The notes under the pieces were generated by a model. The model saw nothing but the letters and a program-made list of their open reading frames with translations. It did no database searches and had not been told where the DNA came from. This document shows positions 6,125-14,984 of a DNA stretch of 64,000 bases, piece after piece (positions within the stretch are counted from its first letter, which is position 1; each line of letters starts with the position of its first letter). The position numbers and the translations under genes are program-made. The DNA comes from Bacteroidota bacterium (GTDB lineage Bacteria; Bacteroidota; Bacteroidia; Bacteroidales; Lentimicrobiaceae): contig WSXU01000024.1 in assembly GCA_009773455.1 (NCBI GenBank), positions 1 to 64,000 on the forward strand, given 5' to 3'.

Positions 6125-6673
6125 ATGAAAATGTACTCCCCTACAAATCCTGAAGGATTTGATGATTCCCCTGATAAATTGAACCCCTTGATCAGATTAT
6201 TCATCGTTGTTTTCTTGACTTGGCTCATTTCTTTTTTCATTTTCATAAAAATTTATAATAATCCAAGTACTATCTCAGAATTTGGAGATGCTTTCGGAGC
6301 AATCAATGCCCTTTTTTCAGGCTTTGCATTTGCTGGAATAATCTATACGATATTGCTACAGCGAAAAGAACTAGTATTACAGAGGAAAGAGCTAGTTGAA
6401 ACAAGAAAGGAATTAAGAAGATCAGCTATAGCGCAAGAAAAATCTGAAGAAGCACTAAGAATGCAAATTGAATCAATGAAACTCACTTCTAAACTTAATG
6501 CATTAAATAGCATTGTAGAAGCGTTAAGTCAAGAGTATTCAAGCTTGATGAGTTATGATATTCCAAGTGCTCTGAAAGTTTTAAAAGAAAGAGAGGTCTA
6601 CATGAACCAGATCAAGAAAGCACTAAAAAGTATTGAAGTAGATATAGATCTAGACGATTCGAAAGAGCATTAA
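6125..6673 (+). CDS. Two-TM protein with cytoplasmic coiled coil (Abi-like architecture)
   Basis: About 182 residues from the ATG at 6125 (MKMYSPTNPEGFDD). An in-frame start at 6035 would overlap the zinc-ribbon gene. Two membrane helices (FIVVFLTWLISFFIFIKI and FSGFAFAGIIYTILLQ) flank a segment with the motif FGDAFGAINALFSG. A long charged coiled coil (LVLQRKELVETRKELRR onward) follows. The FGD-FG-NALFSG/AFAG-LLQ pattern recurs in Bacteroidota and proteobacterial membrane proteins, some labelled putative phage abortive infection (putAbiC-like). It ends convergent to the restriction genes, and a defence role is inferred from this setting. Confidence 0.6.
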   Translation: MKMYSPTNPEGFDDSPDKLNPLIRLFIVVFLTWLISFFIFIKIYNNPSTISEFGDAFGAINALFSGFAFAGIIYTILLQRKELVLQRKELVETRKELRRSAIAQEKSEEALRMQIESMKLTSKLNALNSIVEALSQEYSSLMSYDIPSALKVLKEREVYMNQIKKALKSIEVDIDLDDSKEH

Positions 6674-6721
6674 ATATCTATCCAAGTAGATAATTCTATC
6701 TTAGTTTCTTATAATGTTCTC

Positions 6722-8134
6722 TCAAGAGTAGATCACTTTCTCATTTATTTCTGAAATAGCCTCTTGCTCAAGATAGTATGCTTCAGAACGAAGTTCATTA
6801 GCCTTTAAAGCCAAATCATTTATCCTTTTCATTAAATTTCTATCTTCAAGAACAGGAACAGGGACTTTAGCTAAATGAGTATCATCAATCTCATCAACTA
6901 CTGAACCGTAAATATGTCTTTCAACTAACACTCGAGCGTAATCGGTATTTAACCAGATATACAAATAACCTGCAATATCTTTGTTCTTTGGCACTATTCT
7001 GAGTACATGTTGACTCATGGTCCAATTTTCCCAATGCTTAGGAATTATATTTACTTTTCCAATTGTACCACTACATGTTATTGCTATCATATTTTCATGG
7101 AGAAATAATTGTTTAGCGATTCTATCACCATGCTTTTTAACAGACAAATATTTTTTGTTGGTAGGATCTAACTCGTAAATCTGTTTACCTCCAAGAAAAA
7201 CCGTACCATCAGCCTCATCAACATAGATTCGCTTAAAACGACCTGGTAATATGATTTTATCCGAAATTTCAGAATTTCCAATAGGAAGAATAGTCGCCGC
7301 ATTATCTAGCAAGATATCCACAATTGCCAAAGCAATTGGGACATGATAAGATGCATCTAATCTGTCATCTAAAAGATAAAATGGCAAGGAAAAGTTTTTA
7401 AAATCTGCATTTTGATTGTAATGTTCAGCTTTTATTTGGTCAAGCGGTGGTAATTTTAGGGCTTCAATCAATGAATTTTCAGCCTCAAGAATCAAATTAT
7501 TACTTAGGTCTCGTAATTCAAAGGAATGTAAAATTTTATCATTAATTGATTGTCGAATATTTTTATCAGCATAAGGTATCTTAATATTAAACAAATGTTC
7601 TGGTTCTATATGTTGAATTACTGCTCCATAATTATTAGTAAGAAGTACTAATTGGCCTGTTTGTGATTTTAAATAAGAATAAATATATCCTGTATCATTA
7701 ACTTCTTTTGCTGTAATTCTTAATAAGTCATGGCTAAATATTTGATTATCTAGATTATTAGTAACTATAGAACATTTGCCAATAGTGCCAGAGCAGGTCA
7801 TCAATATCTGATTTTTTTTAACTCTTAACCCAGGAATATCTGTTAATGTAAATTCAGAAAGATATAAGCTAGGTTTCGGGCAAATCTCTGTGATTTGCGA
7901 AGGTTGAAAAATTGGGTAATCTGATTTGTCAACATAAATTCTCTTAAACCGTAGCCTATGATAAACATTAGCAATACCCTCTTTCCCGCATAAAGGCTTA
8001 AGTTCATATTTGCATTGTTCAATTTTTGATTTTGCTATCTTAGCTTCAACGTTAAATACTGAAGCCTCTAGTCGAAACTGTGCCTGTTCAACCTCTGAAT
8101 TTGTCACAGTGGTCCATTTCAATGTACTTACCAT
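6722..8134 (-). CDS. hsdS: Restriction-modification specificity subunit (HsdS-like)
   Basis: About 470 residues containing two related halves, each one target-recognition domain plus a helical spacer. RFKRIYVD and TCSGTIGK occur once in each half (first half near residues 60-150, second near 290-360). Each half ends in a helical segment (for example LRDLSNNLILEAENSLIEAL). Two domains imply a bipartite DNA target. The start is taken at 8134 because ATGGTAA there overlaps the methylase stop by 7 bases, a typical coupled arrangement; the longer ORF reaches 8158. It forms a complex with the methylase/nuclease subunit encoded upstream. Confidence 0.88.
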   Translation of the reverse strand: MVSTLKWTTVTNSEVEQAQFRLEASVFNVEAKIAKSKIEQCKYELKPLCGKEGIANVYHRLRFKRIYVDKSDYPIFQPSQITEICPKPSLYLSEFTLTDIPGLRVKKNQILMTCSGTIGKCSIVTNNLDNQIFSHDLLRITAKEVNDTGYIYSYLKSQTGQLVLLTNNYGAVIQHIEPEHLFNIKIPYADKNIRQSINDKILHSFELRDLSNNLILEAENSLIEALKLPPLDQIKAEHYNQNADFKNFSLPFYLLDDRLDASYHVPIALAIVDILLDNAATILPIGNSEISDKIILPGRFKRIYVDEADGTVFLGGKQIYELDPTNKKYLSVKKHGDRIAKQLFLHENMIAITCSGTIGKVNIIPKHWENWTMSQHVLRIVPKNKDIAGYLYIWLNTDYARVLVERHIYGSVVDEIDDTHLAKVPVPVLEDRNLMKRINDLALKANELRSEAYYLEQEAISEINEKVIYS

Positions 8135-10065
8135 GATAGACCCTCTTCTTTTTTCCAATTGGTAAAAACATCTGGTACAAGTATTGTTTGGTCGTCAAGT
8201 TCTAGTTCTTCGTATTCTTCAATATCACCATTTTCGAGAATACGTGTTCGTTTGAAATAAAGAATTTCACCGTCTTTATCTCTTTTATAAATTGGATTTC
8301 CACGCTTATCATGCCCAATTCGTTCAATCATAGCCATGAAAATGGGATAATTGTATTCAGGCTCGTTTGTTTCTTCTATTGTTTTCTTTTGAACAATTAA
8401 AATTGACGTTTGAACACCTGTACTTGGCTGAAATGTATCAGCATGCAAATCAATACTTGCTATTATCCGAGTATATTTTAAAAGCCATTTGCGAATGTGC
8501 ACTAATCCTGGGGCCCCGAGTATACTGTCAGGTAAAACAATGGCTAACCTACCTTTAGGCTTTAAAAATTGCACACAACGTTCAATAAATAATTGTTCAG
8601 GTGGCATTGAATTAGAATTCCGCGAAATATCAAACTGATTTAGAATTGTCCTGTCAGTAATTGGTATTTTGCTACCAAAAGGTGGATTAGTCACTATTAC
8701 ATCGAAATAACCAATTCTATTATGATTAGTCAATTCTTTTAGATTTATATTTAGAGCTTTTGATATTGCTTCTTTAAAATCGACAGACCATTCATGTGGT
8801 GGTAACAATGAATTTTCTCGAAGAATATTGCCACTTCCATCATTGTTCATTACCATATTCATTTTTGTTGCTTTGACTAAGTCAGGATTTATGTCAAAAC
8901 CAAAAAAATTATTACCTGCAACCTCAGCAATCTTACTCCGGACAGTCTGTTTTTCACTATCGTTCCAGCGTTTTTTTTCTTTACCAAACTGGTTTTCTGC
9001 CTTCTTCTCAATTTTTTCGATAACAAGATTCATTGCATTTACTAGAAAACCACCTGTTCCACAACTGCTATCTAAAATATTCTCACCTGGTTGAGGAGCA
9101 ACCATAGCAACAGCCATTTTCATAACGTTACGTGGTGTAAAGAACTCACCACGGTCTCCGCGCAAGTTAGCCCCAACAATCTCCTCATATGCTTTGCCTT
9201 TTACATCAATATTTGTATCAAGCAAACTATATTTTTGAATTTCACCAACAATATTTGCAATTGTTCTTGGATTCAAAGCAATTTTATCATTTGCCTCAAA
9301 TATTTTTTGATATTTAGCTTTTACCTTATTAAATATTCTATCGATTCTGTTTTTGACGGTTAGTTGTCCATCCGGATTATTACGTTCCTTTGAAGTAACA
9401 TAAAATTGAATATCTTCTAGAATATTACGCTCATCTTCAATTTTGCAAAATATCATTTTAAGTAATTCGAAAAAGGCAGGTTGTTTCTGCATTCCTTCAT
9501 TTACATAAATATGATTGTGGCACTTTTTAAAAGCAAACAAAAGATTATCTCCAATAGCCTTTTTCTGAGTGTCTCTTTTAGGTCTATCTATTTCCTCAAT
9601 ATCAGCACCATAAGAAGGAATATCATTATAATCCTCGTAATCCCAATTGCCTTTTTGATTTTTAATTTTTCGAAATACTTCCTTTTCTTTGCCATTTGTC
9701 CACATACCCCATTCACAATTAGGACAGACAGCCATGTAGGTTTTCAATTGCTCAACTCCTTCTTTTTTGTCTGTAGATGGAATTGTTTCCTTTTTACATT
9801 CAACAATTAGGTATATGTTTTTTTGGTCAAAGTCAGTTGTGTCTTTTGGAAAAAGAGCAATATCAACACGTTTACTTGCAGAAGCTTGTTTGATTGAAAA
9901 CTCAATCTTGATTAAATTCTTTGGGAAACTATGTTCATTAACCAAACGCTTTTCAATATTTTGTCGAACATATTCCTCAGGCGTATCGTTACGAAATGTA
10001 TGATCAATATAATCTCGAATCTTGCCCTCAGGAACCGTAATAACTTGCGAATCTTTATTCTGCAT
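8128..10065 (-). CDS. Fused PD-(D/E)XK nuclease and N6-adenine methyltransferase (BcgI-like RM subunit)
   Basis: A 645-residue protein. The N-terminal 130 residues form an HSDR_N-type nuclease fold, with Asp68 in VDIALF, Glu89-x-Lys91 in VECKK and a QxxxY motif (Gln106, Tyr110). A linker is followed by an N-6 methylase domain from about residue 290, with FFTPRNV, SAM motif I DSSCGTGGF (332-340) and the catalytic NPPF (460-463). An adenine methylase carrying its own nuclease and paired with a separate two-domain specificity subunit matches the two-gene layout and approximate size of BcgI-like type IIB systems. No separate HsdR is present in the window. A promoter box lies at 10094-10101. It could instead be an orphan type I methylase whose nuclease domain is inactive, but the catalytic residues look intact. 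Confidence 0.88.
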   Translation of the reverse strand: MQNKDSQVITVPEGKIRDYIDHTFRNDTPEEYVRQNIEKRLVNEHSFPKNLIKIEFSIKQASASKRVDIALFPKDTTDFDQKNIYLIVECKKETIPSTDKKEGVEQLKTYMAVCPNCEWGMWTNGKEKEVFRKIKNQKGNWDYEDYNDIPSYGADIEEIDRPKRDTQKKAIGDNLLFAFKKCHNHIYVNEGMQKQPAFFELLKMIFCKIEDERNILEDIQFYVTSKERNNPDGQLTVKNRIDRIFNKVKAKYQKIFEANDKIALNPRTIANIVGEIQKYSLLDTNIDVKGKAYEEIVGANLRGDRGEFFTPRNVMKMAVAMVAPQPGENILDSSCGTGGFLVNAMNLVIEKIEKKAENQFGKEKKRWNDSEKQTVRSKIAEVAGNNFFGFDINPDLVKATKMNMVMNNDGSGNILRENSLLPPHEWSVDFKEAISKALNINLKELTNHNRIGYFDVIVTNPPFGSKIPITDRTILNQFDISRNSNSMPPEQLFIERCVQFLKPKGRLAIVLPDSILGAPGLVHIRKWLLKYTRIIASIDLHADTFQPSTGVQTSILIVQKKTIEETNEPEYNYPIFMAMIERIGHDKRGNPIYKRDKDGEILYFKRTRILENGDIEEYEELELDDQTILVPDVFTNWKKEEGLSW

Positions 10066-10093
10066 AATAATGTAATAGTATTAGATTTTTTTC

Positions 10094-10101
10094 CAAAGAT
10101 A
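10094..10101 (-). promoter_or_regulatory. -7 box (TATCTTTG) of the restriction operon
   Basis: Exact TAnnTTTG match on the minus strand, about 29 bases upstream of the methylase ATG at 10065. It lies in an AT-rich 81-base gap after the integrase end. Confidence 0.7.
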
Positions 10102-10146
10102 GTATTATCACTTAAGCAATGAAAAGAAAACACTTTAACTCTGATA

Positions 10147-11364
10147 TCAAAGTATTTGAATCAACTTTATGTTCGCCTCCCATATCCGGCTAAAGTCCCG
10201 GGCCACATAGATATCTGTTACCCTCATCACGTCATCAACATGGTTCAGAGCTTCATGGACCAGGTACTTATCAATCTCACAATCATTCACAGCGATGGTT
10301 GCCCAGCTGTGCCTGGCAGCATAAAAAGTAAGATCCGGGATTCCCACTGCAGCTCCCACCTGCTTTAACCCTTTGTTCAGGGCTGAATTAAAATTATTGG
10401 AAGTTCCGTACTTCTTATAAAACCTGAACACCCGTGATCCGGTTTTATCGCGATATTTCTCAACCAATGCCTGAGCTTCAGGTTCAATCCGGATCTGCAT
10501 CATTGCACGGTCCTTCCTACGAGTGGCAGTCTTCTGCCGGTAGTAGGTGATCATATTCCCCTTAAGCTCGCTGCAGGTATACAGGTCTGCAGCATTCATC
10601 CCAACAAGGTAGAAAGAAAGCATAAAACAATCCCGGGCCAGGTTCATCCGGATATCCTTCTCCCCTATCTCCAGATCCCGGATGCTCCGGATCTGGTCAA
10701 TTGACAAGGCTCGCTTCTTTGTTTCTTGAACGACCGGTACTTTATATTTTACAAAGGGAGAAACCCTTACTTTGATTACCCCATGGTCCTCATCGTTAAA
10801 CTCAACCTTGGCCATATTTATCAGCTTCCGGAAGATCCCTGTGTAAAGTGAAATTGCCCGTCCCTTCACTGGGGTATCAGTTTGCTTAACCGGTACTGTC
10901 CTTAACCAGGATTCATATTCCCCCAGGAACTTTGCTGTGATATTGTTTATTGGGAGATGCTCATCACCGGTGAACCGGATCAGGCTGTTGAGAGCTGTTA
11001 AAATATTTGAAGCATTCCCGGTCCTACCCTGTTTCTTCAACTTTTCTGCAACACCTCTTCCAAACTCTATGAAATCAATACCTTCAGCCTTGGCCATGGT
11101 TAGGACTGAAATAACCTCATCGCTCGACATTGCATTCACCTTGAGCCCCAGCTCCATGATCGTCTTCCGGTATTGACCCAGGAGATCATTAATCTTCCCC
11201 TGGATATACTCACTCTTCACGTTCCCTGTTCTGGTCAGATCTCCCTTGGTGACGTATATATCTGTCCTGATTGGCCTGGACTCCCTTTTGTGTGTCATTC
11301 GGATGATGACCCGGGCAGTACCATCAGATTTGAAATAAGGAATTGTCGGTTTGAAGGTTGGCAT
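10147..11364 (-). CDS. int: Tyrosine recombinase / phage integrase
   Basis: About 405 residues from the ATG at 11364. The longer ORF (11397) is rejected because a promoter box lies at 11395-11402. It has an N-terminal arm-binding region, a SAM-like core-binding domain (about residues 95-180), then the catalytic domain. Catalytic residues seen are Arg351 (AARH), His375 (ALNH) and nucleophile Tyr386 (TDIY), with a beta-hairpin Lys near 278. The position of the first catalytic arginine reads SFYLVGMNAADLY, apparently without Arg; IntDOT-type integrases of Bacteroides elements also lack the first arginine. Its codon use and GC resemble the host more than the cargo genes. It lies directly beside tRNA-Gly, the expected target. 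Confidence 0.9.
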   Translation of the reverse strand: MPTFKPTIPYFKSDGTARVIIRMTHKRESRPIRTDIYVTKGDLTRTGNVKSEYIQGKINDLLGQYRKTIMELGLKVNAMSSDEVISVLTMAKAEGIDFIEFGRGVAEKLKKQGRTGNASNILTALNSLIRFTGDEHLPINNITAKFLGEYESWLRTVPVKQTDTPVKGRAISLYTGIFRKLINMAKVEFNDEDHGVIKVRVSPFVKYKVPVVQETKKRALSIDQIRSIRDLEIGEKDIRMNLARDCFMLSFYLVGMNAADLYTCSELKGNMITYYRQKTATRRKDRAMMQIRIEPEAQALVEKYRDKTGSRVFRFYKKYGTSNNFNSALNKGLKQVGAAVGIPDLTFYAARHSWATIAVNDCEIDKYLVHEALNHVDDVMRVTDIYVARDFSRIWEANIKLIQIL

Positions 11365-11394
11365 TTTCTGAAACAATTCTGCAACAATTGTCAG

Positions 11395-11402
11395 CAAATG
11401 TA
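11395..11402 (-). promoter_or_regulatory. -7 box (TACATTTG) of the integrase gene
   Basis: TAnnTTTG on the minus strand about 31 bases upstream of the integrase ATG at 11364. It decides against the longer integrase ORF. Confidence 0.6.
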
Positions 11403-11433
11403 TTATTTTTTTGAAGATAGTGCAGAAAAAGAA

Positions 11434-11461
11434 ACGGGCACTCGATCCCGAAAGTGCCCGT
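11434..11461 (-). terminator. Terminator downstream of tRNA-Gly
   Basis: ACGGGCACT and AGTGCCCGT form a perfect 9-bp stem with a 10-base loop; on the minus strand it is followed by TTTCTTTTTC. It ends tRNA-Gly transcription before the integrase promoter, near the expected element junction. Confidence 0.75.
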
Positions 11462-11490
11462 CATATAACCAAAGTATTCAAAATCAATCG

Positions 11491-11562
11491 AGCGGAAAAC
11501 GGGGATTGAACCCGCGACCTCCAGTTTGGGAAACTGGCGCTCTACCACTGAGCTATTTCCGC
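11491..11562 (-). tRNA. tRNA-Gly(CCC)
   Basis: A full cloverleaf on the minus strand. Acceptor strands GCGGAAA and TTTCCGC pair perfectly, the D arm is GCTC/GAGC, and the anticodon stem CCAGT/ACTGG carries loop TTCCCAA (anticodon CCC at 11528-11530). The T arm contains GGTTCAATC. No CCA is encoded. The mobile element and its integrase lie immediately on the 3' side, so this tRNA is the likely integration site; the distal att copy is not in the window. Confidence 0.95.
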
Positions 11563-11704
11563 AATTACGCCGGCAAATTTAGTAAAAGTTGAACATTGGC
11601 CCGCATGCAGGCACACATTTTTTCATTCCGAGTACATCGGTCTGATTAATTGCGTGTGAAATTCTTTTTCCGTAATTTTAACGCTCACTTAACCTATTCT
11701 CTCT

Positions 11705-12994
11705 ATGACAAAGAAGCCCCGCCTGAGTTTCTGGCAGATATGGAACATGAGCTTCGGATTTCTGGGTATCCAGTTCGGCTTTGCGCTGCAAAACGGCAAC
11801 GCCTCACGTATCCTGCTCACCTTTGGTGCAGATGTCCATCACCTGAGCTGGTTCTGGCTTGTTGCACCCATTACAGGTATGATCGTACAACCCATCATAG
11901 GTTACATGAGCGACCGCACCTGGAACAGGTTGGGCCGGCGGCGCCCCTATTTTCTGGTAGGCGCACTGCTCACAAGTACCGCACTTATCCTTATGCCCAA
12001 TGCCCCGCATCTGGCTTCATTTATAGCGCCTATGTTTATTGGTGGCGGTTTGCTGATGATTATGGATGCCTCCATCAACATCTCCATGGAACCCTTCAGG
12101 GCCCTGGTGGCGGATAAACTGCCTGAAGAACAGCACACACTCGGCTTCTCGGTGCAGACATTGCTGATTGGTATCGGCGCTGTGGTAGGTTCGTGGCTGC
12201 CATACATGATGGGCAACTGGTTTGGTGTCTCAAAAGATGCCGGAGCCGATGGACTTGTTCCGGATAATGTGACCTATTCTTTTTATTTTGGGGCATTTGT
12301 GCTGCTTACTTCCATCCTGTGGACCATCTTTAGTACCAGCGAATATCCGCCCGATCAGCTTGAAGAGAAAGAAGAAACGGAAAAGCCGAAAAAGTTTTTC
12401 ATCCCTTCAATCATGGTGAAACTTTTACTCGTTCAGTTTTTTTCATGGTTTGCGCTGTTTTCAATGTGGGTCTATACCACCCCGGCCATTGCTCTTAAGT
12501 ATTACGGTACAGCCGATGCGAATTCAACCGCATTTCAGGATGCCGGTGACTGGGTGGGAATATTGTTCGGAATTTATAACGGTGTTTCGGCCATTATCGC
12601 GTTATCACTACCAATCATTGCAAAAAGGCTTTCCCGAAAAGTCACCCATTCCCTTGCTCTGGCCATCGGAGGAATATCCTTACTTTCCATCCTTATCTTC
12701 AAAGACGAGAATTTCCTGATCATTCCCATGATCGGCATCGGTATTGCCTGGGGAAGCATCCTGGCCATGCCATATGCTATGCTGGCAAGCTCAATTCCGG
12801 CCAAACGGATGGGTATCTACATGGGATTGTTCAACATGTCCATCACCATTCCCCAGATTGTCAGCGGTGTTTTCAGCGGGTTAATCCTCAAGTACTTCTT
12901 TGCTGATAACCCTGTTCTCTGTATCGTGATGGCCGGTGTTTCGATGATGCTGGGCGCAGTCAGTGCCTTGTTTATCAAAGAAAAACATGTTTAA
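11705..12994 (+). CDS. MFS sugar transporter (SLC45/GPH-like, maltose or disaccharide)
   Basis: A 429-residue protein with about 12 membrane segments and the MFS signature in the loop after helix 2-3 (GYMSDRTWNRLGRRRPYF). This loop and the early segment WQIWNMSFGFLGIQFGFALQ resemble the bacterial relatives of the SLC45 sucrose/maltose transporters. It lies 48 bases upstream of malQ on the same strand, so import of maltose or maltodextrins across the inner membrane is the likely role. Proton coupling is family knowledge; the substrate is inferred from context. Confidence 0.85.
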   Translation: MTKKPRLSFWQIWNMSFGFLGIQFGFALQNGNASRILLTFGADVHHLSWFWLVAPITGMIVQPIIGYMSDRTWNRLGRRRPYFLVGALLTSTALILMPNAPHLASFIAPMFIGGGLLMIMDASINISMEPFRALVADKLPEEQHTLGFSVQTLLIGIGAVVGSWLPYMMGNWFGVSKDAGADGLVPDNVTYSFYFGAFVLLTSILWTIFSTSEYPPDQLEEKEETEKPKKFFIPSIMVKLLLVQFFSWFALFSMWVYTTPAIALKYYGTADANSTAFQDAGDWVGILFGIYNGVSAIIALSLPIIAKRLSRKVTHSLALAIGGISLLSILIFKDENFLIIPMIGIGIAWGSILAMPYAMLASSIPAKRMGIYMGLFNMSITIPQIVSGVFSGLILKYFFADNPVLCIVMAGVSMMLGAVSALFIKEKHV

Positions 12995-13042
12995 CGGATT
13001 TAAGAATTTCTGATTTTAATCAATAAAACCAATCTGTCTATT

Positions 13043-14530
13043 TTGGAACATAAACGGTACAGCGGCATCCTGCTGCATCCCACCTCCCTGCCCGGTGAGT
13101 TCGGGATCGGGAACCTCGGGCCTGAATCCCTGAAATTTATTGATTTCCTTGCCGAAGCAGGGCAAAGCCTCTGGCAGATCCTGCCTTTGGGGCCCACCGG
13201 TCCGGGCGACTCGCCTTACCAGAGCTTTTCAGCCTTTGCCCTGAATCCCCTGCTGATCGATCTGAACCATTTTGTAAACAAGGGACTGATCGGTAAAGGC
13301 GACCTTGAAGAAGCACGGGTTCAGAACACCGGCAGGATCGATTATGCCTTTGTGAACAGCACCCGTTCACATATTTTCACGAAGGCTTACCAGTCATTTC
13401 TTGCATCAGCTCCTGACCAGGACAGAAAAGCCCTGGCATCGTTCAACCTGAGAAACCGCTCCTGGCTCGACGATTATGCACTTTTTATGGCCATCAAGGA
13501 TTACTATGGCGGAATTGCCTGGCATGAATGGCCCGCTCCCGTGAGGAAAAGAGATAACAAGGCATTGAACGGTTTCAGGAAAATGCTTGCCTGGGAAACA
13601 GGCTATCACCGGTTCCTGCAATTTGTGGTCAACTGCCAGTGGATGAATGTAAAAGCGTATGCAAACGACAGAAAGATTAAAATAGTGGGTGATATTCCGC
13701 TGTATATTTCGTTTGATAGTTCAGATGCCTGGTCAAAACCCGAAATGTTTCTGCTCGATAAGAAGCTGAAACCCATTCTTGTAGCCGGTGTACCACCTGA
13801 TTTCTTCAGCGAAACCGGTCAGTTGTGGGGAAATCCCGTCTACGACTGGGAGTACCAGAAGAGAACGAATTTCCATTGGTGGGTGCAACGGATGGAATAC
13901 AACCTTGAACTTGCCGACATCATCCGGATCGATCATTTCAGGGGACTTGCAGCTTACTGGGCTGTACCTTATGGTGCTGAGAACGCGATCGAGGGTGAAT
14001 GGTTACCTGCCCCCGGAGAAGCACTATTCAAAGCGCTGACCAGGAAAACCGGCACGCTTCCGGTTATAGCCGAAGATCTGGGCGTTATCACCCCCGATGT
14101 TGATGAACTCCGCGAAAAGTTCGGCTTACCGGGAATGAAAATCCTGCAGTTTGGGTTCGACAAAGCGGAAGTCAATCCTTATCTGCCACATTTCTATACG
14201 CAAAATTCCATAGTTTATACCGGCACACATGACAACGATACCGTGATGGGATGGTACCAGCTGATGGATGAGGAGGATAGGAGGAAATTCCACGAATACA
14301 GCGGTTGCGACGGCTGTGATGTCCACTGGCAGATGATCAGGATGTCGATGGCATCCGTTTCGGATTATGCTGTAATTCCCTTACAGGATGTATTCGGACT
14401 TGGCAGTGAAGCCCGCATGAATATTCCGGGCACCCCTTACGGAAACTGGCAATGGAGGTTTCAGGAATCTGATCTTCTTACTGAATATGCTGAAAAACTC
14501 CATCATTTATGCAGACTTTACAATCGGTGA
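13043..14530 (+). CDS. malQ: 4-alpha-glucanotransferase (amylomaltase, GH77)
   Basis: A 495-residue protein, the size of Thermus-type amylomaltases and shorter than E. coli MalQ. Family motifs include LHPTSLPGEFGIGNLG at the N-terminus, the nucleophile Asp in IIRIDHFRG, the acid/base Glu in VIAEDLG and the third Asp in YTGTHDNDT. It transfers glucan chains between maltodextrins, releasing glucose. The frame opens with TTG at 13043; I see no in-frame ATG before the conserved N-terminus. It probably forms an operon with the transporter upstream. Confidence 0.93.
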   Translation: MEHKRYSGILLHPTSLPGEFGIGNLGPESLKFIDFLAEAGQSLWQILPLGPTGPGDSPYQSFSAFALNPLLIDLNHFVNKGLIGKGDLEEARVQNTGRIDYAFVNSTRSHIFTKAYQSFLASAPDQDRKALASFNLRNRSWLDDYALFMAIKDYYGGIAWHEWPAPVRKRDNKALNGFRKMLAWETGYHRFLQFVVNCQWMNVKAYANDRKIKIVGDIPLYISFDSSDAWSKPEMFLLDKKLKPILVAGVPPDFFSETGQLWGNPVYDWEYQKRTNFHWWVQRMEYNLELADIIRIDHFRGLAAYWAVPYGAENAIEGEWLPAPGEALFKALTRKTGTLPVIAEDLGVITPDVDELREKFGLPGMKILQFGFDKAEVNPYLPHFYTQNSIVYTGTHDNDTVMGWYQLMDEEDRRKFHEYSGCDGCDVHWQMIRMSMASVSDYAVIPLQDVFGLGSEARMNIPGTPYGNWQWRFQESDLLTEYAEKLHHLCRLYNR

Positions 14531-14559
14531 TCTTAACTGATAATAAGGGGATTAGAGTT

Positions 14560-14622
14560 GAGTTATGAGTTATGAGTTATGAGTTATGAGTTATGAATGA
14601 TGAGTAATGAGTTATGAGTTAT
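14560..14622. repeat. Tandem array of GAGTTAT heptamers
   Basis: About nine 7-base units in a row; seven are exact GAGTTAT and two are variants (GAATGAT, GAGTAAT). It is intergenic, with no ORF. Confidence 0.9.
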
Positions 14623-14944
14623 GGTGAGTGAATGTGTCCGAACTATAACTCAAAAAATCAGCTAATCTTCTCAGCATCTAATCTGAAATCATAATCCATT
14701 TAATATCAGTTCCGAGCACAGATGATACAGATTAAACTGATTTTGACGGATTTATAATTACATCCCTGAATATCTGCAGCATCCACTTCTTTTGCTAAAA
14801 TAGTCAAGCAGCAAATCCATATTCCCTTTGCCGAAACGGAGCAAAGCGAAGGTCACAAAAGGTAAATCCGCTAATCAACTGATCAGCTAATTAGCTAACC
14901 CGTGAATCGAAATCCGAAATTTACACCGGGCACAGCTGAGGTGC

Positions 14945-14984
14945 CGAAATCCGAAATCAGCAATCCGAAATCCGAAATCCGAAA
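14945..14984. repeat. Tandem ATCCGAA heptamers
   Basis: Repeats of ATCCGAA with a 7-base period, broken once by ATCAGC, ending at the stop codon of the following minus-strand gene. Related single copies lie just upstream near 14905. Confidence 0.8.

Larger units (their letters stand above)
14531..14984. other. Intergenic region with repeat arrays at both ends
   Basis: A 454-base convergent gap between malQ and a kinase gene. Apart from the GAGTTAT array near its left end and the ATCCGAA array at its right end, it is AT-rich with short fragments such as GCTAATCA/TCAGCTAATT. I see no ORF, tRNA or strong terminator. Confidence 0.6.
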
